Shown here: piece after piece, positions 1-11,469 of the stretch
How the letters are laid out: the number at the start of each line of letters is the position of its first letter
Position numbering within the stretch: the first letter of the stretch is position 1
Source: Aureobasidium sp. EXF-3400
Taxonomy: Eukaryota > Ascomycota > Dothideomycetes > Dothideales > Saccotheciaceae
Assembly: GCA_024195585.1 (NCBI GenBank)
Contig: SWBL01000060.1
Span: 1-64,000 of the forward strand
DNA length: 64,000 nucleotides
Reading direction: 5' to 3'
Notes under the pieces: generated by a model
What the model was told of the DNA's origin: nothing
The model's database searches: none
Seen by the model: only the letters and a program-made list of their open reading frames with translations
Program-made: the position numbers and the translations under genes

Positions 1-356
1 GCTGAAAACTGGGCATCCCGTCCGCTCTGCCATACATAAGCAGTTGAACGGCAGATTAGTACTACGGTGGGTGACCACGTGGGAATCCCTACTGCTGTAC
101 GTTTTGTTCTTGATTTTTTGCTTCGGATTGATCAGACTCCAGTCGTAGAGACCGACCAGAAGGGGACTTTGTGCTTTTTGCTCTGTCCTGCTTTATAGAC
201 CGTTGCAACCGGACGCTGGCATAATGTGCGCAATGAGATCTACCAATAAGTAGGCTACCAGCGTTCGGAGTCTGATCTCGAGTGTTTGGGGATTGAACTG
301 TGATATTGGAAATTTCTCATGTCTTCATAACAATGGTTTGTGTTAGGTTGTCTCTC
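1..356. other. left-edge intergenic stretch
   Basis: No coding region, RNA gene or repeat that I can support. It lies downstream of the minus-strand ankyrin gene, so it probably holds that gene's 3' untranslated region and part of the flank of a gene outside the window. Confidence 0.5.
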
Positions 357-1364
357 TTACTCTCCACTCCATGCTCGTGCTCTCGTCTCGAAGCCACCAC
401 TAACCCAAGGATTGCTCTTTGCAACCGTTGGTGTGAAAGCGTTTCTCTGATCAACAGGACTAGAAATAGAGTTGCTACTCTCAGATCTCGCCATATCGTC
501 ACTGGGCCGCGAGGAAGCCTCGCTGTCTTCAGTGACCAGACGCACACCAGCGTATTTGCGCTTCATGGCTTCTTCCCTTCTCTCTTTCTCACCGCGCATG
601 TCTTCGACTTTTCTACGTTCGAGTTCGGCGACTAGATTTTTGAAGTAGACTTCTGCAGCTACGGTTTGGCTGTATGCAAGGGGTGTCCAGTCGTAGGCGT
701 TCTTGGCTGTTGGGTCGGCACCTGCGGAGAGGAGAATACGGAGGGCTTTGAGGGAGCCTGAGGCAGATGCGTGGTGGAGTGGTGTGTCGCCGTGGTTGTC
801 GCGGCAATCAGCAGAAGCGGGGTATTCTGGGTGGGATAACAGCAAGGATACTAGGGGCGTAGATGCAGGATTAAGGCATGATAGAGCAAGCTAGGAAGGC
901 ATGAAGTCAGCACTTGTCATGGAACAAGGAGTAGGCATGGTGTACTTACTGCGTCCAGGCCTAACTTGTTGGTAACGGGAATGGAGCGTGGAAAGCGGTT
1001 GGCGAGCAGAATGCCAACATCGACATTGCCGTGTCGCGCGGCCAGCATCAATGGAGTGTCCCAGTCGGCATTGCGCGATATCTCTCCATGGTCGTGTCCA
1101 GCGTCGACAAGGAGTTCCTACAGTAAAGCGTATTGGTCTCTGTGCTCTTTTGTAACGGTTGAAGCGCCGTTGAATGCGCCGGGTACATGTCCTCACCACA
1201 ATTTCTTCGAATCCAGCTTGAGCAGCGAGGTGCAGACTCGTATTACTCTTGTTTTTGAAGTCCGGGTTTTGTAAGATAGCAGGGTTGGAGCGAATGATGC
1301 GTTTGACCAGCAAAGCATCGGATAAGAGGATCGCTCTGCGTAGTCGAGTCGAGGTGTCTATCAT
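357..1364 (-). CDS. ankyrin-repeat protein, AVO2-like (putative TORC2 subunit)
   Basis: Three exons: 1364-1197, 1117-950 and 890-357, joined by introns of 79 and 59 nt with GT-AG ends; total 870 nt, 289 residues. The joined protein starts MIDTSTRLRRAI and carries consecutive ankyrin units, with TPLMLAARHGN and TPLHHASASGS as the clearest. After the repeats comes the stretch WTPLAYSQTVAAEVYFKNL, then a charged coiled segment and a Ser-rich tail. The order of N-terminal LRRAI, four to five ankyrin repeats and the YFKNLVAE segment matches what I recall of ascomycete Avo2-type proteins, which are non-essential peripheral TORC2 subunits at the plasma membrane. Repeats and splicing are seen; TORC2 membership is inference. 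The start is the first true ATG; an in-frame GTG 28 codons upstream is ignored. Generic ankyrin protein is the fallback. Confidence 0.75.
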
Positions 1365-1692
1365 TCTCGTAGCGGCCCGCTCAAACCATGGCGTCAAGAT
1401 ATCCAACTGCCTGAGCCGGCATACAGTAGTTGATGCTGGAATAGACACGCGGGATAGCTAAGCTATGTTTTGGCTCTGTGTTGACTTTGGCTTCTGGCGC
1501 TTGCAGCCACAGCGACACGAGACAAGCCGAGGCGCGTCATCCATGACAAGGCGGCTGCAAGTGGCTGCCACACGTGCAATGCTCCTTCACTTACACGACC
1601 AACAAGACAAGAATATTATAGATGGATCTTTCATTGAGCTATATATACATAATCCGTTACACAACTACTAATCATACACTGTCTTTAATTCT
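1365..1692. other. intergenic, between two minus-strand genes
   Basis: 328 bp holding the promoter of the ankyrin gene and the 3' untranslated region of the peptide transporter. A tatatata-like AT-rich patch lies near 1640-1650. No gene seen. Confidence 0.5.
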
Positions 1693-3884
1693 CTATTCAG
1701 AGATGCTTCTCACGCGAGCAGGAGCTTCAGCAGCAGCAGCCTTCTCTTCATCGGCAACCTCAACTGACTTGGCTGGTGCTGTGTACTTCTCCAGCTCATT
1801 CATCTCCTCCTCAGTATCGTTATACTTGCTGTAGATGATCCAGAAGAAAAGACCAGCAACAAAGCAAGCAACACAGAGACCAACATACATCCAAAGGAGC
1901 TTGGGATCGACAGCGGTAGGCGAAAGAGCGATACCCAAAGCTGAACCGAAAGCACTGGTCAAGAGGAAAAGTGACATGATGAAGGACTTCATGCTTGCGG
2001 GTGCCTTGGTGAATGCGTACTCAAGACCAGTAATACTGGCCAAAATTTCAGAAAGACCGATCAGGAGGTATGCAGGAGCCTGGACAGCCACATGGACGTT
2101 GTTGGGAGCATAAGATCCGTCAGGCTGCAGAGCAGCCTCGCAAGCACCAGGACGGTCGTAACAAGGTCCACTCTTATAAATGAGCTTCTGAACGCCAGCA
2201 GCGTAGGCCATGGCAGCTGCGCCGAAGAAGAAGCCCCAAGTGATACGGGTGATAGGCTTCATCTGGAATCCAAGCTTGCCAAGTGCAGGGTAGAGCAGAT
2301 AGTCCATGACAGGAATGAAGATGATGATGGTGATGGGATCCCAGTTCTGCATCAAATCGTTGGGAATGCCGTGGAGCTGCATCTGACCAGCCTGCGAGAT
2401 GAAGTTGTTAAGCATCTGAGAGTAAACGACCCAGTAAATAGGGAAGAAGCAGAAGACTTTGCAGGCAACAAGAGCGCGCTTGACTTCCTCGACAAAGATG
2501 CCGTCCCAGTTCAGTTTGTACTTCTTTCCCCCAGTGAACTCTTCCGAGTATTCAGGCTTGGCGGCATTCCAGTTGCCCTTGTTCATCATGGTGATCCACA
2601 TGACCTTGATGGCCTTGGGGATGACCGAGCCGGCAGGAGCTCGGACCTTGTACTTGGACTTTCCAGCAACAAGAACAGCAAATCCGACCAGGAACATCAG
2701 GAAGGGAAGCAAGTAAGCAGGCCAGAATCCAATGTTGGCCTCAAGCTCGGTGGTGGCGATGGACGAGAGAGAACCAATGTTGATCATCATGTAGAAGATG
2801 GAGTAGATTCTCTGGATAGTCTTTCCAGGGTCGACAATGACACGCTCTCCGCTTTTCAAAGTCTTGACGAATTGGCTGGTGTTCTGGTACTGCTCGGCAA
2901 TAAGAGGCGAGACGTTAGACTTGATTCCACCAGTACCGATGCCTAAAGCGAAGGTACAATTAGCATGACTTCATAGAGTTAGATAGGCAAGAACACCACG
3001 AGTTTGCTAGGCGAGTGCTCAACTATGCAAGACGCCGTCCTTGACAGTGTTTCAATACGCCAGGCGGACCTTGCGTACAGACAGAGACAAAGCGCCACCA
3101 CTAGTCGCGGTGTTTGTACCTTCGGCTTAACATACCAATGATAATCATGGCGGCGATGAGACCCCCCAGAGAAGCACCGTTCTCGATGGCCACAGGAAGA
3201 GAAGTCAAGAACAAGATCAGGGTTCCGATAACGTAGATAATAGCAGAGTAGAAGATGGTCCAGTACTTTCCAAGATACTGGTCACTAACAATGGCTCCAA
3301 AAACGGGGCACACGTAGCACCAGAACTGAAAAAAGTCGGTTAAACCAGTGGCACCAGTCTGTCCAAGTCCAATAGCGCCAGGCACTCTGCCGCCGTAGCT
3401 GTTCTCGATGTAGTTCTGGAAAGGACCAGAGAGACCGTAGTAGGTGAATCTTTCGCAAAGTTCGATGACACAGATGATGAAAGCAGCCCAGGGGAGCTTG
3501 TCGGAAACTTTTCGTAGTGTTCTTCTCTCTTCTTCGGTTGGCTCCTCACCGTCGTTGCTGAGACTTGCAATCTCCCCATGTTCTTCGTGAGGATACTCGG
3601 GTTTTGCTGGTTCCATACCGCCAGCCATGTCTTTGTGGTCTTTCAGGCGGGGCTCGACAGCAGTAGCGTGCAGCCTTAGCTCTGTCAGCAAGGATATTCC
3701 CAGACTGATGTTTGTGATTCGAGGTTGGCAGTCAGCAGTATCACGTCGCGCAAGCAGACGATCTTCGAGAGAGGCTTCAGAGAATCGTCATTGCTTGCAC
3801 AACCGCGTTACCGCTGGCGCATACCACATCCAAACAGGAGTAATAGAAAGACACATACTCAGCTGCAGATGATTCGTGATCCAT
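1693..3884 (-). CDS. ptr2: POT/PTR2-family proton-coupled peptide transporter
   Basis: Exons 3884-3859, 3674-3136 and 2942-1693 give 1815 nt and 604 residues. The protein imports di- and tripeptides with protons across the plasma membrane. Seen: the POT signature ELCERFTYYGL (the ExxER motif of helix 1), the second family block FYMMINIGSLSS, about 12 hydrophobic segments, a long loop with conserved lysines in the middle, and a Lys/Glu-rich cytosolic tail. Intron 2 (193 nt) splits the Gly of IIIG-IGTGGIK and is secure because the joined motif is canonical. Intron 1 (184 nt) is less certain: it joins a 26-nt first exon, MDHESSAAE, to LHATAVEPRLKDH. Without it the gene would start at the ATG at 3628. 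Both introns are much longer than the roughly 50 nt usual in this window. Confidence 0.9.
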
Positions 3885-5057
3885 GGTCGGACGTCCGAAT
3901 GTCAAGCAAATACAAGCAAAGAGGCGTCAGGCTAAGAAACGATAAAGAGCTATGAGGCGCGACGGGGGCTTCTCACGTCTTTAATGAACACCTACATCAA
4001 CGCTAGGACAGAAAATGTAACCTACTACTGATGAGTAACCTTGTGATGACGGGCCTCTTTTGCACATTGGAACCCGTTATCATGGTCCACCCTGCCTCCC
4101 TGGACGGCCCGTACGACAAGCAGAATTGATCATCTGTTGAAAGGTGCCATTCTGCAGTCTGTACTCTGTCTCGCTGGGGTAGACAGAGGAACACGACCAA
4201 TGAAGAGGCGGAGGTCGCGCTTAGCGGTGCGAGGGTCGAGTTTTGCGACGTAAAAGTTTCCAATTCAACACGAGCGACCTACATTCTGGAAAGTAAAATC
4301 GGTCCACTGTTGCGACCGCTGCCGATTCCCGTGAAGGTCCCGAAAGCAATTTTGCAGGCATCGGTGGTGGCCGACAACGTTTCGACACGCGAGAGGCCTG
4401 GCGAGACGTCCGTAGAGATCCATTTATGATCGGCTTTGCTCGCTAAAGATAACTCTGGAATTCTTGCTTCTTTAACGCCCGTTCAGGCTGATCGGGTAGT
4501 ATAATCTCGAGATCATGACGGAAGAGTGCAACCTTTGAGGTCATCATCATGTTGACGGACAACCGACAGACAGCGCAGCACAACACAGCGAGAGGTCGTC
4601 GAAAAGTCAGCCCTACGTTGTGTGGCGCCAAGACCCGGATATACAAAAAGACTTGGCCCAAGGCGGCCATTACTAGAGAAAAATCCATGCTCAGCAAAGT
4701 ACACTTTCCCGGAAGCGAGGAGACGCCGTAGTTGCGAGCGCGCGACACCATAAGTGCCTCTACCTCGACTGCCGGGAGCAGCGAGAGTCACCACCGTCGT
4801 CGACGAACGACAGGCGACACATTTCAGTCGGGTTCCCTACTACAAGGGTCCAGCATGTCAAAATCGCAAGGAACACAAATGAGGTTTTGAGAGTAGGTGA
4901 TAGAGTTCTACATGAATCATGATATACGAATCATGGTCTCCGAGTGACTTGGTCACCGAGTCGAGTTCCAATAGTCTTCTATTGTCCAAAAACAGGCGTC
5001 CCAAATGTCCTTTGGCGCACCCCAAGCAACGCGCGAATTAATCAACGACACTCATGA
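3885..5057. other. intergenic, 1.2 kb
   Basis: Contains the peptide transporter promoter and the 3' region of the alcohol dehydrogenase. Open frames of about 60-100 codons occur on both strands (for example 4443-4751 minus, with a true ATG), but none shows a recognisable motif, a splice-supported extension or even composition. I call no gene here. Confidence 0.5.
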
Positions 5058-6295
5058 TCAAGCAGCAACCTTGAGAACAGCTCGGCCAGGAAGCTTGCCT
5101 TGGTCCAAGAGCTGCAAGAAGCGGTCAACATCCTCCAAAGTTCCCTTTGTAAGTATGGGGTGGACCAGGCCTCGAGCCGTGAAATCAAGCGCTTCTTCAA
5201 CTTCCTTCAAAGTGCCTGTTACGGATCCGACGATGTTAAGCTTCTTCAAGACTAGCGTCAAGGGCGTTGCTCCTGCAATAATTGTCTCGTCCTTTGGCAA
5301 GCCGACAGCTACCACAGTGCCACCTGGCCGAAGGAAGTTAGGAGCTGACCCGTATGCCTCTCGAGTGGCGGCAAAGACGATAACACCATGGGCGCCATAG
5401 GTTGTAAGCCTCATGACCTCAGCAGCTACATCTTTGCAGGTGCGGAAGTCGATATAGTGCTCTGCACCAAGTTGCGTGCAGAGCTTGCCCTTCTCGTCTC
5501 CGCCGTCAACAGCGATGATTCTCATGCCCTGTGCCAATAAGTCAACGAGCTGTGATTATACAACTGCAAATCGACTAACCATTGCTTTTGCGTACTGGAC
5601 AGCCAGATGGCCAAGCCCGCCGCCTGCTCCTGGCAAAACGATCCATTGGCCAGGTCTTACAGCACTTCGCTTGCAAGCTGTATAGGCCTTGAAAAGTCAG
5701 TAAGTGTTGATTACCAACGACTGGTCTTTGTTGTCCATACCGTCCTAGGTAAATTCAGCATGATCGACGAAGTGTGCGGCTTGGGAGACACGACTTACAC
5801 TCCTCCACACAGAATAGGCCCAGCTTCTTCGTCGGAGACACCCTCTGGCAGTCTTGTAGCATAGCGGGCGTCTGTCAAACAATATTCTGCGAATGTGCCC
5901 TGAATCGAGAAGCCAGAGTTGAGCTGTTTCGCGCAATGGAGCTCGTCGGTGCCATTAGTGCAGAACTCACACTTCTTGCAGACACTGGCAACCCATTTAA
6001 CACCAGCTCGATCTCCCACGTTCCACAAGTCTTTCACGTCATCATGGACCGCAACGACCTCCCCTGCTCCCTCGTGGCCAGCAATGCCATGGGTTTGGGG
6101 AAGCATTTTCAGCCCTTGAGACTCCCACTCATCGTAAATGAGCGATTTGTCACTACCACAAAGACCAGTCCAGTTGATCTTGACAAGGATTTGACCAGGG
6201 CCCGGCTCATGGACAGGGACGCTCTGCACCGGCGCGGTAGATGCTTTGCCCTCGCCCTGTTTCACAGCTGCTTTCTGATTGGTAGGAAGTCCCAT
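5058..6295 (-). CDS. zinc-dependent alcohol dehydrogenase (MDR family)
   Basis: Four exons: 6295-5799, a 4-nt microexon 5744-5741, 5687-5580 and 5528-5058; total 1080 nt, 359 residues, the usual size for fungal tetrameric ADHs. It interconverts primary alcohols and aldehydes with NAD. Catalytic zinc ligands are Cys46 (GLCGSD) and His74-Glu75 (AGHEGAGEV); the structural zinc loop has Cys106, Cys109, Cys112 and Cys121, with one residue more than usual before the last Cys. The Rossmann glycines follow in [18 protein letters not shown]. Introns are 54, 53 and 51 nt. The microexon supplies the end of Val166 and all of Thr167 and restores the family sequence CGGVTAYTACK; without it the frame is lost. 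No targeting peptide, so probably cytosolic. Which alcohol is used cannot be read from sequence. Confidence 0.93.
5741..5744 (-). other. 4-nt microexon GACG of the alcohol dehydrogenase gene
   Basis: Flanked by a GTAAGT...CCTAG intron (5798-5745, 54 nt) and a GTATGG...TCAAG intron (5740-5688, 53 nt) whose branch-like TACTGAC lies 12 nt from the acceptor. Splicing straight from 5799 to 5687 gives a frame break, and the alternative donor GTGTAA gives CGGAYTAC, two residues short of the family consensus. Including GACG gives CGGVTAYTAC and a total length divisible by three. Confidence 0.8.
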
Positions 6296-7592
6296 TGTGT
6301 CGGTAATGTGATGCTTGGTGAGGCCGATACCTGAGTCTCACCATGCCAAACCTTTATACATCTTGTCGATGCTACCCCGCATCACCACCCCGCACATCTT
6401 CTTGTCATTGCTGACTTTGGGACACCGGTAGCCGTACCTCCCATTATCGGGAGTCGATGTGTGTTGCTATGAGAGTCATGAGTACGGACCATACTCCTTG
6501 CGGACTCAGGGCAACGCGGGGTCAGGTCGGGGTTGCGGAAGACTGACGAACTCTCACACTCTTGGCATCTTGGAACTTGGTTAGTTGTACTCTAGTTGGT
6601 GGCTGTGACTAGAGTCCCATTGCTATTGCGGATCCGAGAGGCTTCAGGGGTCAAAAAGTTCCGATACAGGTCTTTCGGAAGCTGTTCGTGTGATTCCGAT
6701 GCAGCATCGTTAAAGTGGCTGGATGGTAATGTTACATTGTCATGGCTATAAAATGAGGCTTTGCTACTACGGGGATACTCGTATTCAAGTCTGACATTTC
6801 TGAGCATATTACGGGAATCTACTTATTAAGGTAGGTAAGTATTGGATGAGATCGTGAGGGTATCGCAAATGGCTGTCCATCGCCATGTTTGCGACCCTGG
6901 CTGCCTGTCAACATACTCCTCGTGCGTATGAGAATCAGCCATACAAACTTGGCTGCCATCACCTTGCCAAAGTTCAAACTGGCTTGCACCACTGCAAATC
7001 ATGGCTAGGACCCGTAAGCGCCAGGGGCGTGTTTGAGGCATAATATCCAATACAATAAACTCGTGTGTTATGAAGATCCATGATCATGCTAGCGGGTACA
7101 TTCTAGCTCACGTCTCAGCGAATACTGCAGTTATTTGCTTGTCCCACATTTCGACTCAGGAACCTACAAATCTGGACGCATGCATATTGTCTTATACGTG
7201 TCCGAAACCGAAATGGGCGAAGGTCGACTTACTTGCGACTGCGTCATCTCATCGCTGTGTCCATGGTAGCGCGAACTTCTTTACTTGCTCGTCTGTCTAT
7301 ACCACATTCTAAAATTGAAGATGAGCCCTTGTCGAGATCAAACAGCAGGCGCGACTCCGCCCAAAGTCAATTTTTGATGTGCAACGCCATGCCCAACCCC
7401 ACCTGCCCCTCCGGCCTGCAGCAGGCCTATCTCTGCTAACCTCGTCGTACGCACAATGAAACATAAATTCCAAGGTTTGGCAAGGGACACTTGATGTCTC
7501 TCTTTTCCTACTCCTGTCTTGATCTTCAAAACTGTATATAAAGTCGCTCCTGGAGAGTACGTTTGTTGTGACCGTTCGCGTTATCTCACGCG
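6296..7592. other. divergent promoter region, 1.3 kb
   Basis: Lies between the alcohol dehydrogenase (minus) and the hexosaminidase (plus). Apart from the TATA box listed separately I see only short open frames without motifs (6592-6807, 6826-7050, 7070-7312). No supported gene. Confidence 0.55.
7535..7542 (+). promoter_or_regulatory. TATA box of the hexosaminidase gene
   Basis: TATATAAA, about 50-58 bp upstream of the hexosaminidase ATG, the expected place for a fungal TATA element with a short leader. Confidence 0.6.
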
Positions 7593-9417
7593 ATGTCGTT
7601 CTATCTCCTGCTCAGCTTGTTTGTCACCCAGGTCCTGGCGATATGGCCAGTGCCGTCGGAAATGACCACTGGAGAAGGAGTATTATTTGTGGATCATACA
7701 GTCAAGTTCATCTATAATGGTGCCGCACAGGTAGCATGTCCCCCGCCAGATCAGATGCCTTTCGAACAAGATCTTAACCTCTTCGCTTCGCAACAGGGAG
7801 ACACTGGCCACCACAACACGTCAACTCAGAAGGTCATTTCTACAGCGATCAAGTCCACTACCCAGACTCTGTTCGAACAAAACTTTGTTCCGTGGAAGTT
7901 TCACCCACGCCATTCCGATTTCGAGCCTGCGACGAACGCTTCATGCACCTACATCAAAACAGTCTACTTGGAACAGACTGATGCTGACCCTGCGAACATA
8001 ACGAAGCCTCTGGCCGGCGACGTTGACGAATCCTACTCAATCTCTATCGCAACCAATGGCCAGGCTACTATCACCGCTGCATCCTCGATTGGCATTGCAC
8101 ATGGCTTGACAACGTTCACTCAGCTGTTCTACAAGCACTCTAGCGGCGGGGTCTACACACCTTATGCTCCGGTAAACATAACAGATGCTCCAAAATTTCA
8201 GCATAGGGGCTTGAATATGGATGTCTCGCGAGTCTGGTATGCACTTGCCGATATAATCCGGATGATCGATGCCCTTGCCTACAACAAATTCAACCGCCTG
8301 CATCTTCATATTACGGATGCTCAGTCTTGGCCAATCGAAATTCCGGCATTGCCCATGTTGGCCGAGAAAGGTTCGTACCGTGAGGGCTTGACTTACAGCC
8401 CTCAGACAATGGCGTACATCCAAGATTATGGTGCCTCCCGAGGTGTAGAGGTGATTCTTGAGATTGATATGCCGGGCCACACCTCATCTATTGCCTACTC
8501 GTACCCCGAGCTTATAGCCGCATTCAACGAGAAGGACTGGTCAGAATACGCCGCCGAGCCACCATCTGGTACTCTTAAACTGAACTCCTCGGCGGTGACC
8601 GAATTTTTGGACACTCTTTTCGAAGACTTGCTGCCACGAGTCCTGCCATACTCGTCATATTTCCATACTGGTGGTGATGAGGTCAACGTGAATGCTTACA
8701 ATCTCGACGATACTGTGCGCTCAAACGATACTGCTATCCTCCAGCCATTGATGCAGGCCTTTGTCGACAGAGTTCATGCCAAGGTGCGAGCTGCTGGCCT
8801 GACTCCAATTGCATGGGAGGAAATGCTCTTGACCTGGAACCTGACTCTGGGTTCTGATGTTGTGATCCAGACCTGGCAGAGCGACGAAGCAGTCGCACAG
8901 ACTGTCAGCAAAGGTCACAAAGCTCTTGTTGGCAACTACAATTACTGGGTGAGTGTTTCCATGCCCGAGGCACTGTAATTTCAAATTGATGAATGGTTGT
9001 TAGTACCTTGACTGTGGTCATGGCCAGTGGCTTGACTTCTACCCCGACGTCTCCCAGACATATTATCCTTATTACGACTATTGCGCGCCACTGCACAACT
9101 GGAGAATGATGTATGCTTACGACCCGCTAAATGGCGTCCCGGCAAACCTGACACATCTTGTCCTCGGCGGAGAAGTCCACATCTGGAGCGAGCAGACTGA
9201 TTCTGTCAACGTAAATAGGCAAGTGTGGCCACGTGCGTGTGCAGCTGCGGAAGTGCTCTGGAGCGGCGCCAAAGACGAGCATGGGCAGAATCGCAGTCAA
9301 ATCACCGCAAGTCCAAGATTGAGCGAGATGCGTGAGCGTTTGGTTGCGAGAGGCGTTGGCGCCGAGCCCATCCAGATGCCGTTTTGCACACAGAATGGCA
9401 CTCAGTGCGCTCTGTGA
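7593..9417 (+). CDS. secreted beta-N-acetylhexosaminidase, GH20
   Basis: Exons 7593-8948 and 9004-9417 (intron 55 nt, GTGAGT...TTAG) encode 589 residues, typical of fungal GH20 enzymes such as Aspergillus NagA. It removes terminal N-acetylglucosamine or N-acetylgalactosamine, mainly from chito-oligomers, outside the cell. Seen: a signal peptide (MSFYLLLSLFVTQVLA); the GH20b-type N-terminal region; GLNMDVSRVWY at the start of the catalytic barrel; the hallmark HTGGDEVN with Asp362-Glu363 as the stabilising and acid/base pair; QTWQS and a Trp-rich C-terminus (GGEVHIWSEQTD). Many NxS/T sequons are present. The intron falls inside NYNYW-YLDCG and the join is canonical. The cytochrome P450 follows on the same strand 290 bp later. 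Confidence 0.95.
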
Positions 9418-9707
9418 TTTGTTCGTCTAAGACGTCGTGTGAATGGAAGGGGTGAGGGGTATGGAATGGATGCAAGGAAGGCGCGGGCTTAAGACCTACC
9501 TAAAAGGGGAAAGCTTGCGAGTCATTAGGCCGCCCAGGAAGTTAGCTGCCCGAGGACCCCGAAGACTTCATAGCTACTCTACTCCCTATTTGAATATAAA
9601 TCAATCCCATATCATCGTATATTGATGCCCTGAGGCCCTTGGAAACACCCCACATAAATTAATACTCATAAGGCAGAGCCGGTCGTGTGGGACAATCTGT
9701 GGCGACC

Positions 9708-11469
9708 ATGGCCGACACTCGGTCCGAAACGTCTTCTAACCACAGCTCGATTCTAATTGGGCTGGGCGGCATATTACTCCTATTGTTCGCAAGACACCTA
9801 TTTGCAAGAATACAAGAGGAACGCAAAATACGATCTCTAGGAGCTCATGCTAAGACTATCAACTCTTGGGTGCCATTTGGGCTCGGCTTCGTCGCTAGAA
9901 CCGTGCGTGACCAATATAGACACGATCTTCTCGCAGGATGGTACACGACGTTTGCCGACCGCTCAGCAGTCCATCCCTTTACCCGTGAGATGAGGATGGT
10001 AGGGACGCGACTAGTCTTGACTGCAGACGAGGAGAACATCAAGGCTATCCTCGCCACTCAATTCCATGACTATGGAAAAGGCGCACAATTCAATTCCGAA
10101 TGGCATGACTTCTTGGGAGATAGTAAGAATACCCAAAACAAGACTTGGTTGAAATATATTAATACGTGATAGGTATCTTTACCACAGATGGAGAGCAATG
10201 GCATGCATCCCGCCAACTCATCCGTCCTCAATTCATCAAGGATCGTGTCTCTGATCTAGCAGTCTTTGAGAAGCATTTGCAAGTTCTTCTTCCTATGCTC
10301 GGTGGATCCAAGAACAGCCAGACTGTGGATGCGATGGATCTGTTCTTCAAATTCACGTTGGATGCCAGCACCGCGTTCTTGCTCGGCCACAGTGTGAACA
10401 GCTTGGAGAACCCTCAGGATCGATTCTCTGACGCTTTCGCCACAGTCCAGAGTGTCCAATCTCTCATCGCTCGTGTTGGACCTCTTAACCGTTTCGTGCC
10501 ACGCAAGACGTTCTACGAATCCCTCAGTATTATGGAACAATTTATACAACCATTCATTGAACAGACTCTGCAGTTGACGCCAGAGGAACTCGAGAAAAAG
10601 TCCAAATCAGACGAAGGCTATAACTTCTTGTATGCGCTTGCTAGCTTCACGCGCGATCGCACGGTCTTGAGAGATCAATTGACTGCTGTCTTGCTCGCTG
10701 GACGTGATACTACTGCATGCACGCTCTCATGGTTGTTCAGCGAGATCTCCAGAAGACCGGACATCGTCGCCAAATTGCGTCGCGAGATTGAGGAGCATGT
10801 GGGTATGGACAACAAGCCCACCTATTCTCATCTGAAGAATATGCGGTACCTTACTCATGTTATCAACGAGACTTTGAGACTGTACCCTATCGTGCCTTTC
10901 AACGTCAGAGTCTCCCTGAAAGACACGACTCTGCCGCGTGGAGGTGGTCCTGACGGTACCCAGCCTATTGGTATCCTCGGTAAGCCAAATGAGCAGAGAG
11001 GAATTCACTGTCATTTTATTAACACATTTATAGCCAATACTCCCATTGGTTACTCGACCTTGTTCCTGCAGCGCCGCGAAGACATTTACCCCCCAGCTTC
11101 TGAGAAATTCCCTCATCACCTCAGCTTTGAGCCTGATCGATGGGACGGTTGGAATCCAAAGATGTGGACTTGTAAGTATATCCACGGGGGATCAACAAGC
11201 TCAGACTGACCATTCACACAGACATTCCGTTCAACGGTGGACCACGCATCTGTATCGGTAGGCTTTCACTTTTGAGTATCAGTCGAAGTTCGAACTAATC
11301 CAGTGTGACAGGCCAGCAATTTGCTTTGACTGAAGTGGCTTACACCGTCGTCCGCATTTTGCAGACATACTCACGAGTTGAGTGCAAGATGGCCGAAACA
11401 CCGAAAATGAAGATAGACATTGTGGTTCAACCTGCGGAACCAGTCCACCTCGTGTTCCACCGAGCCTAG
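9708..11469 (+). CDS. cytochrome P450, CYP52-like (putative alkane/fatty-acid hydroxylase)
   Basis: Five exons: 9708-10122, 10173-10979, 11034-11171, 11222-11257 and 11312-11469, with introns of 50, 54, 50 and 54 nt; 1554 nt, 517 residues. An N-terminal membrane anchor (ILIGLGGILLLLFARHLF) places it on the ER. Seen: the I-helix AGRDTTA from Ala314, which supplies oxygen-activating residues; the K-helix ETLRLYP; and the heme loop FNGGPRICIG with the axial Cys464. The pattern GDSIFTTDG-EQWHASRQLIRPQF plus LRLYPIVPFNVR resembles the CYP52 family of omega-hydroxylases for n-alkanes and fatty acids; the family call is by resemblance and the substrate is inferred. The heme loop is split over two introns, with a 36-nt exon carrying most of it. 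An in-frame GTG 7 codons upstream of the ATG is not used. Confidence 0.92.

Noticed and set aside
2092..2946. A 284-codon open frame antisense to the peptide transporter
   Set aside because: It is the complement of an exon with clear POT motifs, starts opposite biased codons and shows no motif of its own.
4443..4794. Two overlapping minus-strand frames of about 100 codons upstream of the alcohol dehydrogenase region
   Set aside because: Neither has a motif, even composition or splice support; both frames open over the same DNA, typical of chance.
1..11469. A metabolic cluster made of peptide transporter, alcohol dehydrogenase, GH20 and P450
   Set aside because: Mixed strands, large gaps, no backbone synthase or regulator; these look like unrelated neighbours.
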